Assembly (NCBI GenBank): GCA_903926695.1
Contig: CAIYKK010000493.1
Location: 1-10,375, forward strand
Direction of reading: 5' to 3'
DNA: 10,375 nt
DNA from: an uncultured Burkholderiales bacterium
GTDB lineage: Bacteria > Pseudomonadota > Gammaproteobacteria > Burkholderiales > Burkholderiaceae_C
The notes beneath the pieces are model-generated. The model was given only the letters and a program-made list of their open reading frames with translations, did not search any database and had not been told where the DNA came from. The position numbers and the translations under genes were made by a program. Shown here one piece after another: positions 1 through 6,354 of this stretch (its first letter is position 1; each line of letters opens with the position of its first letter).

Positions 1-962
<962 letters not shown>

Positions 963-1042
963 GGCGATAAAGCGGCCAGGGCGGGCATGAAAATGGCTTG
1001 CCCTGCTGCGAACTCACTTCACTTCTGTCTGGACAAGCCCTT

Positions 1043-1429
1043 ATGAAAATTGCCATCGCTACCAAAGACAACGGCCGCCAGGTCTCCGGCCACGCGGGCC
1101 AGTGCCGCGACTGGCGGGTGTTTGACTGCCAGCCCGGCCAGCCGCTGCCGGAACCGGCGCTGATCGCGCTGACCCAGGAGCAGCTGCCGCACCATTTTCA
1201 GGACGACGGGCCGCACCCGTTGCACGGTGTCGAGGTCATGCTGGCGGCCAGCGCGGGCGACGGCTTTATCCGCCACATGGAGAAATGGGGCGCGCAGGTG
1301 CTGCTGACCGGCGAGACTGAGCCGCTGGCGGCGCTGCAAAAAATCCTCGCCGGTGAGGCGCTGGCCGACACGCGCTTTGATGTAAGTACCACGCTATGCA
1401 AGCTGCGTGACCTGTTCTCGCGCCACTGA
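1043..1429 (+). CDS. NifX/NifB-domain protein (dinitrogenase iron-molybdenum cofactor family) in the mod cluster
   Basis: A 128-residue protein that starts MKIAIATKDNGRQVSGHAGQ and carries DGFIRHMEKWGAQVLLTGET followed by EPLAALQKILAGE. This is the fold pattern of the Nitro_FeMo-Co family (NifX, NafY, the C-terminus of NifB, and many small stand-alone proteins), which bind iron-molybdenum cofactor or its precursors in nitrogen fixers. No nif structural gene is visible, so a role in handling Mo or Fe-Mo clusters is an inference from family and position between modA and modD. I chose ATG 1043 because MKIAIA is the canonical family start. An in-frame TTG at 998 would add 15 residues unlike the family. 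No good Shine-Dalgarno precedes 1043, so translation may be weak or coupled to the upstream gene. Confidence 0.8.
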   Translation: MKIAIATKDNGRQVSGHAGQCRDWRVFDCQPGQPLPEPALIALTQEQLPHHFQDDGPHPLHGVEVMLAASAGDGFIRHMEKWGAQVLLTGETEPLAALQKILAGEALADTRFDVSTTLCKLRDLFSRH

Positions 1430-1450
1430 AGAATGGCTTGCCAGTCGTGC

Positions 1451-1520
1451 GCCCGGCTGAAGTTCCGCGCCCGCCAAGCCATGACGCTCTGCGCCAGCGA
1501 AGAGGCCCGGCACCTGTTCG
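1451..1520 (+). pseudogene. Duplicated internal fragment of modD
   Basis: These 70 bp match 1674-1743 inside the intact modD at 62 of 70 positions by eye, with no gap (constant offset 223). Translated in the same phase, the fragment reads ARLKFRARQAMTLCASEEAR, against ARLEFRARQAMTVCASEEAQ in modD. The protein similarity is thus kept across the repeat, but the frame then runs through unrelated sequence to a TGA near 1550. Homology stops at about 1450 and 1520. It is best read as the remnant of a second modD-like copy left by deletion or recombination. A functional small peptide from the ATG at 1481 is possible, but nothing supports it. Confidence 0.8.
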
Positions 1521-1568
1521 GGTTTTTCGATGAAAACCGCTGCCATTTTTGATGAAAGCTCTGATCCC

Positions 1569-2477
1569 ATGACTCTTCGCGCCCTCAACGATTTCGACCT
1601 CTGCCGCCTGCTCGACGACGACACGGCGGGCTGCGACCTGACCACCGACAGCCTGGCCATTGGCCACCAGCCCGCCCGGCTGGAATTCCGCGCCCGCCAG
1701 GCGATGACCGTCTGCGCCAGCGAAGAGGCCCAGCGCCTGTTCGAGCTGGCAGGCGCCCAGGCGCGGCTGCGGCTGCATTCGGGCGCTCATGCTAAAGCGG
1801 GCGCGCTGATCCTCGAAGCCACGGGCAGCGCCGCCAGCCTGCATCACGCCTGGAAAACCGCCCAGACGCTGGTCGAATGGGCCAGCGGCATCGCCAGCGC
1901 CACGGCGGCCATCGTGGCCGCTGCGGGCGGCGTGGCCGTGGCCTGTACGCGCAAAAACGTGCCCGGCACCAAAGCCCTGTCGATCAAGGCCGTGAAAAGC
2001 GGCGGCGCCATCATGCACCGGCTCGGCCTGTCGGAAACGCTGCTGCTGTTTGCCGAACACCGCTTGTTTTTAGACGCCAGCCCAGCGCAAATCATTATTG
2101 AACTGCGCCGCGTCCAGCCGGAAAAAAAGATCGTCGTCGAAGTCGGCGATCCCCGAGAAGCCCGACTCTGGGTCGAGGCTGGTGCCGACGTGCTGCAGCT
2201 AGAAAAATTCACGCCCCAGGCCGTGGCGCTGTGCCGCGAGATGCTGGAGGGCATGCCCGCAACAAGCCGCCCGTTGCTGGCTGCCGCTGGCGGCATTCGC
2301 GCCGACAATGCCGCCGCCTACGTGGCGGCGGGCGCTCACCTGTTGGTGACTTCCGCGCCCTACACCGCCGCGCCGCAGGACGTTCAGGTCAACTTCTTTC
2401 TCGCTTCCCAAGCGCCTTGGCGCGCAGTCATGATAGACACGGATTTCGAGATCCTTGGCCAAACCGCCACCCGATAG
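1569..2477 (+). CDS. modD: ModD, NadC-like (quinolinate phosphoribosyltransferase fold) protein of the molybdate cluster
   Basis: From ATG 1569 the protein has 302 residues, starts MTLRALNDFDLCRLLDDDTA and continues CDLTTDSLAIG, the usual opening of ModD and NadC proteins. It keeps phosphoribosyltransferase landmarks: CTRKNVPGTKALSIKAVKSG (126-145), GGAIMHRLGLSET (145-157), EVGDPREARLWVEAGADVLQLEKF (191-214) and AAGGIRADNAAAYVAAGAHL (239-258). In true NadC the middle motif is typically GG..NHR.GL; here the Asn position is Met (MHR), and NadC is not expected in a mod cluster. ModD occurs next to modABC in several proteobacteria, but its reaction is not established. An ATG at 1530 would add 13 residues that do not fit the family and lie partly in junk beside the modD fragment. 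The stop lies 9 bp before modB. Confidence 0.88.
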   Translation: MTLRALNDFDLCRLLDDDTAGCDLTTDSLAIGHQPARLEFRARQAMTVCASEEAQRLFELAGAQARLRLHSGAHAKAGALILEATGSAASLHHAWKTAQTLVEWASGIASATAAIVAAAGGVAVACTRKNVPGTKALSIKAVKSGGAIMHRLGLSETLLLFAEHRLFLDASPAQIIIELRRVQPEKKIVVEVGDPREARLWVEAGADVLQLEKFTPQAVALCREMLEGMPATSRPLLAAAGGIRADNAAAYVAAGAHLLVTSAPYTAAPQDVQVNFFLASQAPWRAVMIDTDFEILGQTATR

Positions 2478-2486
2478 GCCACACCC

Positions 2487-3167
2487 ATGCTTTTGAACGA
2501 CGGTGATCTTCAGGCCATCTGGCTGACCGTGCGGCTGGCTGGCATCGTGACGCTCATCCTGCTTTTGATCGGCACCCCTATCGCGTGGTGGCTGGCACGC
2601 TCCAGGGCGTGGTGGAAAGGTTCTGTCGGCGCCGTTGTGGCCTTGCCGCTGGTCTTGCCGCCTTCCGTGCTGGGTTTTTACCTGCTGCTGACGATGGGAC
2701 CCAATGGCCCGGTAGGCCATCTCACGCAGGCGCTGGGAATCGGACTTTTGCCCTTCACCTTCTGGGGCCTGGTGATTGCCTCCGTGTTTTACTCGCTGCC
2801 CTTCATGGTGCAGCCGCTGCAGACAGCGTTTGAGGCCATCGGCGAGCGTCCGCTTGAAGCCGCCGCCACCTTGCGCGCCTCGCCGCTCGACGCATTCTTC
2901 ACCGTCGCGGTGCCGCTGGCGCTGCCCGGCTTCCTGACGGCTGGCATCCTGACGTTTGCGCACACCGTGGGTGAATTCGGTGTGGTCCTGATGATTGGGG
3001 GCAACATTCCCGGCGTGACCCGCGTCGCTTCCGTGCAAATCTACGATCATGTAGAAGCCGTGGAATATCTAGAGGCGCATCGCCTGTCTGCGGTCATGCT
3101 GATCTTCTCCTTCCTCGTGCTTTTGGCGCTGTACGCCTGGCGGCCCGATTCAAGGAAAGGCAGTTGA
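2487..3167 (+). CDS. modB: Molybdate ABC transporter permease ModB
   Basis: A 226-residue integral membrane protein, normal for ModB. Hydrophobic segments are visible at about 13-35, 46-70, 86-108, 138-165 and 199-217, as expected for the five-helix core. [15 protein letters not shown] (53-67) is characteristic of ModB. The cytoplasmic EAA loop that docks on the ATPase reads [20 protein letters not shown] (124-143), followed by [30 protein letters not shown] (157-176) is another family hallmark. Two ModB subunits form the inner-membrane channel that takes molybdate from ModA. The gene begins 9 bp after modD with a poor Shine-Dalgarno, so translational coupling is likely. It ends 1 bp before the modC start codon. 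Confidence 0.95.
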   Translation: MLLNDGDLQAIWLTVRLAGIVTLILLLIGTPIAWWLARSRAWWKGSVGAVVALPLVLPPSVLGFYLLLTMGPNGPVGHLTQALGIGLLPFTFWGLVIASVFYSLPFMVQPLQTAFEAIGERPLEAAATLRASPLDAFFTVAVPLALPGFLTAGILTFAHTVGEFGVVLMIGGNIPGVTRVASVQIYDHVEAVEYLEAHRLSAVMLIFSFLVLLALYAWRPDSRKGS

Positions 3168-3168
3168 C

Positions 3169-4242
3169 ATGACGGGAATCCAAGCGCGTTTTCACCTGGC
3201 CTGGCCAGATTTCACACTCGACATCGATCTCGAATTGCCCGCTCGCGGCGTGACCGCTCTCTTCGGCCCATCCGGCTGCGGCAAAACCAGCCTGCTGCGC
3301 TGCATGGCCGGGCTGAACCGCTCGCCCGCTGGCCGCTTTATCGTCAACGGCGAAATCTGGCAGGACGGCGATTTTTTCCTGCCCGTGCATCGGCGCGCGC
3401 TGGGCTACGTGTTTCAGGAAGCCAATTTGTTCGCACACCTGACGATACGGCGCAACCTCGACTACGGCCAGTCGCGCATTCCCGCCGCCGCCCGGCGCGT
3501 CGAGTTTGACCGCGCCGTCGAGCTGCTGGGCATCGGCCATTTGCTCGAACGCCAGCCCGCTGGCCTGTCCGGCGGCGAGCGCCAGCGCGTGGCCATTGCC
3601 AGAGCCCTGCTGACCAGCCCGCGCCTGCTGCTGATGGACGAGCCGCTGGCCGCGCTGGACCTGGCACGCAAGCAGGAATTCATGCCTTATTTGGAACGGC
3701 TGCACCACGAGCTGGACATTCCCGTCATCTACGTCACCCACGCGCCCGACGAAGTGGCGCGGCTCGCCGATCACATCGTCGTGATGAAAGAAGGCCGCGC
3801 CCTGGCCGCCGGGCCGCTGACCGAAACGCTGGCGCGTGTCGATCTGCCGATCCGCCTGGGCGAAGACGCGGGTGTGGTGCTGGACGCCGTGGTCGCTGAG
3901 CGCGAAGAAGAATGGCATCTGGCGCGGGTGGAGTTTGCGGGCGGCAGCCTGTGGGTGCGCGACGGCGGCCAGCCGCTGGGAGCAAAGGTGCGGGTGCGGA
4001 TTTTGGCGCGTGACGTGAGCATTGCGCTCGCGCCCGTCAGCGGCACCAGCATTCAGAACTGCTTGAGCGCCACCGTGGGCGAAATGGCCGACGACAGCCA
4101 CCCGGCGCTGTCCCTGTTAAGGCTCACCATCGGCCCCTCGCCCCTGCTGGCGCGGCTGACGCGGCGCTCGGCCGTGGGACTGGGTTTGGCGCCGGGCAAG
4201 GCGGTGTGGGCGCAGATCAAGGCGGTGGCGTTGGTTGGGTAG
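3169..4242 (+). CDS. modC: Molybdate ABC transporter ATP-binding protein ModC
   Basis: A 357-residue ATPase. Walker A is GPSGCGKTS (33-41), the Q-loop lies in VFQEAN (Q83), the ABC signature is LSGGERQR (133-140), Walker B is LLLMDEP (153-159) followed by LAALD, and the switch histidine is in VTHAPDE (H191). All catalytic residues expected of a working ATPase are present. After about residue 290 comes a C-terminal TOBE/Mop domain (SIQNCLSATV, then LLARLTRRSAVGLGLAPGKA). In ModC this domain binds oxyanion and can inhibit transport when cytoplasmic molybdate is high. The gene starts 1 bp after the modB stop, with an AAGGAAAGG-type purine run about 8 nt before its ATG. It is the last mod gene, and GC content drops sharply after it. 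Confidence 0.96.
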   Translation: MTGIQARFHLAWPDFTLDIDLELPARGVTALFGPSGCGKTSLLRCMAGLNRSPAGRFIVNGEIWQDGDFFLPVHRRALGYVFQEANLFAHLTIRRNLDYGQSRIPAAARRVEFDRAVELLGIGHLLERQPAGLSGGERQRVAIARALLTSPRLLLMDEPLAALDLARKQEFMPYLERLHHELDIPVIYVTHAPDEVARLADHIVVMKEGRALAAGPLTETLARVDLPIRLGEDAGVVLDAVVAEREEEWHLARVEFAGGSLWVRDGGQPLGAKVRVRILARDVSIALAPVSGTSIQNCLSATVGEMADDSHPALSLLRLTIGPSPLLARLTRRSAVGLGLAPGKAVWAQIKAVALVG

Positions 4243-4259
4243 TGACTGAGGTGACGTAG

Positions 4260-4295
4260 CGGTGTAGGTCGGGTTAGCCGCAGGCGAACCAAACA
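4260..4295. repeat. REP-like half element downstream of modC
   Basis: GGTGTAGGTCGGGTTAGCCG, followed by CAGGCGAACC, resembles the common proteobacterial repeat in which GTCGGGTTAGC is followed by an inverted GCGTAACCCGAC. Here only GGTT/AACC and the inner CC/GG can pair, so the element is degenerate or truncated. It sits at the boundary between the GC-rich mod cluster and the AT-rich toxin-antitoxin island. It might serve as a weak 3' hairpin for the mod transcript, but no T-run follows. Confidence 0.35.
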
Positions 4296-4331
4296 AGCAG
4301 CTATGTCAATCATCGAATTTAGTTATTCTTG

Positions 4332-4359
4332 GCTGTAGCCGCATATATGCGGCTACAGC
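4332..4359. promoter_or_regulatory. Perfect 28-bp palindrome (distal operator candidate of the AbiEi-like antitoxin)
   Basis: Each 14-nt arm reads GCTGTAGCCGCATA, with no spacer, so the centre is CATATATG. Its centre lies about 121 bp upstream of the centre of a second perfect palindrome that has the same outer GCTGT and the same CATATATG core. AbiEi antitoxins are known to bind inverted repeats upstream of their own gene and repress it, so an operator role fits. It is not followed by a T-run on either strand, which argues against an intrinsic terminator. Confidence 0.55.
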
Positions 4360-4427
4360 ATAAACAAATTTACCTAGTTCGTCAACAAAATTTAGCTCTA
4401 AGTTCTCCTCGTCAAACAGTTTGTCTC

Positions 4428-4456
4428 TTTTCAAAAAACGCAGAAGATGCTATGCT
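4428..4456 (+). promoter_or_regulatory. Putative promoter of the antitoxin gene
   Basis: TTTTCA (4428-4433) and TATGCT (4451-4456) are 17 bp apart. The -10 is preceded by TGC, giving an extended -10 (TGCTATGCT). The -35 match is weak. The -10 overlaps the left end of the palindrome at 4453-4480, and transcription would start inside that palindrome. This is the geometry expected for autorepression by a palindrome-binding antitoxin. Called by eye only. Confidence 0.35.
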
Positions 4457-4480
4457 GTTGGGCATATATGCCCAACAGCA
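4453..4480. promoter_or_regulatory. Perfect 28-bp palindrome (proximal operator candidate over the antitoxin promoter)
   Basis: Each arm reads TGCTGTTGGGCATA, meeting at a CATATATG centre with no mismatch. It shares the outer GCTGT and the core with the palindrome at 4332-4359, but has one base fewer per arm between those parts and a different inner sequence (TGGG instead of AGCCG). It lies 31 bp before the antitoxin start codon and overlaps the putative -10. Confidence 0.6.
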
Positions 4481-4500
4481 CCAACAACAAGCAGTCATTT

Positions 4501-4505
4501 AGGAG
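4501..4505 (+). promoter_or_regulatory. Ribosome binding site that fixes the antitoxin TTG start
   Basis: AGGAG stands 5 nt before the TTG at 4511. No in-frame ATG exists in the N-terminal part of this gene, so the Shine-Dalgarno decides the start. Confidence 0.7.
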
Positions 4506-4510
4506 CGCCA

Positions 4511-5401
4511 TTGGCTACTCGCATCCAGATCGCTAAGCAGGACATCATCAAGACGTTTGAGGAGTTGCCACGAATCCTTCGATCAGCTGATGTAGCAAAG
4601 ACTTTCGATAAAAATCGAGCGTTCTGGCGACTAGCTAAAAGCTCATCATTGAGGAGCTTCACAGAGTTTTTGGTTGAGAAAACCGCTCTCAAACCGGTGC
4701 GGTTCTGCTTTCCCCACCGCGAAGTGTCGGGCTATACGTGGGGTAACGTACCACTCTTGGAAATCCTTCTCGGTTTGGTGGATAACAGTTACTACAGCCA
4801 CTACACAGCAGTGCGACTGCATGGACTAACAGAGCAAGTACCTAAAACAGTCTATTTAAATCAGGAGAAATTGAGCACCTCTGCAAATTACTCTACCCAT
4901 ACTGACTTATTTTCTCAGGATGCGATTGACGCCGCTTTTCAGCAATCACCGCGAGTTTCACAGAATGAGGTCGTTCACGGGGATATTCGTATTATTTTTT
5001 TATCGAGCGCTTATAAAGCAATGCTTGGCGTGACAACCGAGACGGTGAACTACGGAGAAGATCATGACTTGCTTTTACGATTCACGAATTTAGAGCGAAC
5101 GCTCATTGACATCGTGGTCAGACCATTCTACTCCGGCGGCGTATTTGAAGTTGCCAAGGTATTTGAGAATGCCAAAAATCAAGTATCCGTGAATAGATTG
5201 AAAGCCATGCTGAAACAGATGGCATTTGGATATCCTTATCATCAGGCCATAGGGTTCTATTTAGAGCGGGCAGGCTACAAGCAGTCACAAATCGATATGT
5301 TTAAAAATCTGCCGATGGAGCGGGATTTTTACTTAACGCACGCAATGGGTAAAACCTCGTACGTGAAACAGTGGCATTTACATATTCCAGAGGGCTTCTA
5401 G
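4511..5401 (+). CDS. AbiEi-family antitoxin / transcriptional regulator (type IV toxin-antitoxin)
   Basis: From TTG 4511 the protein has 296 residues. Residues about 8-60 (IAKQDIIKTFEELPRILRSA, then FWRLAKSSSLRSF) suggest the winged-helix DNA-binding N-terminus of AbiEi-type regulators. The segment YYSHYTAVRLHGLTEQVPKT (94-113), followed by VYLNQEK, is the hallmark of the AbiEi C-terminal domain, and LLRFTNLERTLIDIVVRPFY further on also fits it. In AbiE systems this protein represses its own promoter and counteracts the AbiEii nucleotidyltransferase without forming a stable complex (type IV). I chose TTG 4511 because AGGAG lies 5 nt upstream; a longer TTG start at 4421 would translate through the promoter palindrome. 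The gene is much more AT-rich than the mod genes, a sign of separate origin. Its last 24 bp overlap the end of the opposite-strand toxin gene. Confidence 0.82.
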   Translation: MATRIQIAKQDIIKTFEELPRILRSADVAKTFDKNRAFWRLAKSSSLRSFTEFLVEKTALKPVRFCFPHREVSGYTWGNVPLLEILLGLVDNSYYSHYTAVRLHGLTEQVPKTVYLNQEKLSTSANYSTHTDLFSQDAIDAAFQQSPRVSQNEVVHGDIRIIFLSSAYKAMLGVTTETVNYGEDHDLLLRFTNLERTLIDIVVRPFYSGGVFEVAKVFENAKNQVSVNRLKAMLKQMAFGYPYHQAIGFYLERAGYKQSQIDMFKNLPMERDFYLTHAMGKTSYVKQWHLHIPEGF

Positions 5402-6277
5402 TCTCTTGCACTGATCTACGACGAAGTCACAGTAGTAATCGAACGGTTTGAGTATTACGCCTGGCTTCATCGTTGCTTTCACTTGGTCAAACCCGAGCGC
5501 ATGAAACTCTCTCATGTCCGCAATCCGTGCAAGATACTCCACTGGCACACGCTTAAGTTCAAACATCTTTACAATCATGTGTTTGGCTCGATCAGAGCCA
5601 ACATCAACATCAAACTTTTTGATGAGTGCTTCAATATCAATAAAATCACGTGCTCGCTGCTTTCCAGTGCCGCTTCGCCTAATGATTTCTCCATACTCAG
5701 GCATTTGTTGACAAATGGCCCGTAACTTTTCGCAAACAATCATTTCAGGCGAATAAACATATATTTGATAACCGTTGAGTTCTGCCTCCTGCTTTCCATC
5801 TGTATACTCATAACGGCTAATATCAATAGTAAAACGTGATCCCTCTCCCAGTTTGATGGCTTCTCGTCGCATGATTTCAATATCTCTTCTGATTTCGTCT
5901 GCACGCTTTATCGAAATCAACTTGAACTCCACTAAATAACCACCCCAAAAGGCTGCAAGTTCGTCAGGCATCTGCCCTGGGCGAGCCGACATCTTGATAT
6001 CGAATGCTAGATAACCTTCGAGCGCAAATGTAGTCAGAAGAGTACGCTCAAATCGCTTCTGAGCTGTAGCTTGATCAAAGTCACTCTTCATTGAGAAGTC
6101 GAGGTCAACTGACGCCCTAGCATTAACCTGATGGACTATATCCATTGCATTACCGCCTTTAAGAACCAACTGATCTAGCAATTCATCATCAGAAAACATA
6201 GCCACGATGGCAAGCTTTTTTATACTCTCGAGTTTGTCGCCTAATAGCCGCTCAGCAGAGACTCGTTGTTGCTTCAT
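5378..6277 (-). CDS. AbiEii-family nucleotidyltransferase toxin (type IV toxin-antitoxin)
   Basis: A 299-residue protein of the AbiEii/DUF1814 nucleotidyltransferase family. The active-site motif is visible as LVLKGGNAMDI (37-47), followed by ARASVDLDFSM (53-63); the paired glycines and the D58-L-D60 pair are the expected metal-binding pattern. A second conserved block, SPEMIVCEKLRAI (176-188), supplies the lysine K184. A third, RARDFIDIEALI (208-219), supplies the Arg-Asp-x-x-Asp pattern. No key residue seems lost. Family members stop growth, with NTP transfer to RNA targets shown for some relatives; the target here is unknown. The ATG at 6275-6277 has GAGAAG 7 nt upstream. The gene runs toward the antitoxin gene and overlaps its 3' end, and it lies 77 bp downstream of the Rep_3 gene on the same strand, so it may be partly read from the rep transcript. 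Confidence 0.85.
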   Translation of the reverse strand: MKQQRVSAERLLGDKLESIKKLAIVAMFSDDELLDQLVLKGGNAMDIVHQVNARASVDLDFSMKSDFDQATAQKRFERTLLTTFALEGYLAFDIKMSARPGQMPDELAAFWGGYLVEFKLISIKRADEIRRDIEIMRREAIKLGEGSRFTIDISRYEYTDGKQEAELNGYQIYVYSPEMIVCEKLRAICQQMPEYGEIIRRSGTGKQRARDFIDIEALIKKFDVDVGSDRAKHMIVKMFELKRVPVEYLARIADMREFHALGFDQVKATMKPGVILKPFDYYCDFVVDQCKRLEALWNM

Positions 6278-6284
6278 TTTTTAG

Positions 6285-6290
6285 CTTCTC
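6285..6290 (-). promoter_or_regulatory. Ribosome binding site of the AbiEii-like toxin gene
   Basis: On the minus strand GAGAAG stands 7 nt before the ATG at 6277, with an A-rich spacer. This is a moderate Shine-Dalgarno that allows independent translation of the toxin. Confidence 0.6.
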
Positions 6291-6354
6291 TTTCAGATTA
6301 AATATTTTTGATAATAGGACGTTGAGTTCACAACATATTTCTACTTCAACCAAG

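Noticed and set aside
992..1442. 11-bp direct repeat AATGGCTTGCC at 992 and 1432 flanking the nifX-like gene
   Set aside because: Several 11-mer repeats are expected by chance in 10 kb; no insertion element or target-site logic supports it.
1530..1568. Earlier ATG of modD (13 extra residues)
   Set aside because: No Shine-Dalgarno; the extra residues do not fit the ModD/NadC start, while ATG 1569 begins the normal family N-terminus.
1266..2060. 264-codon minus-strand frame across the nifX-like/modD junction
   Set aside because: Antisense to two well-supported genes. Its internal similarity to another antisense frame only mirrors the modD fragment duplication.
2199..3050. 283-codon minus-strand frame opposite modD/modB
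   Set aside because: Low-complexity Gln/Arg/Gly-rich translation typical of antisense GC-rich DNA.
3094..4101. 335-codon minus-strand frame opposite modC
   Set aside because: Antisense to an ABC ATPase with all motifs intact.
4332..4359. Palindrome read as intrinsic terminator of the mod operon
   Set aside because: No T-run follows on either strand, and a second similar palindrome sits over the antitoxin promoter, so an operator role fits better.
4421..4510. Upstream TTG start for the antitoxin gene (30 extra residues)
   Set aside because: It lies upstream of the putative -10 and would translate through the palindrome; the TTG at 4511 has an AGGAG at proper distance.
6321..6334. GTTG...CAAC inverted repeat before the toxin gene
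   Set aside because: Only 4-bp arms, likely by chance, and unlike the CATATATG palindromes upstream of the antitoxin gene.
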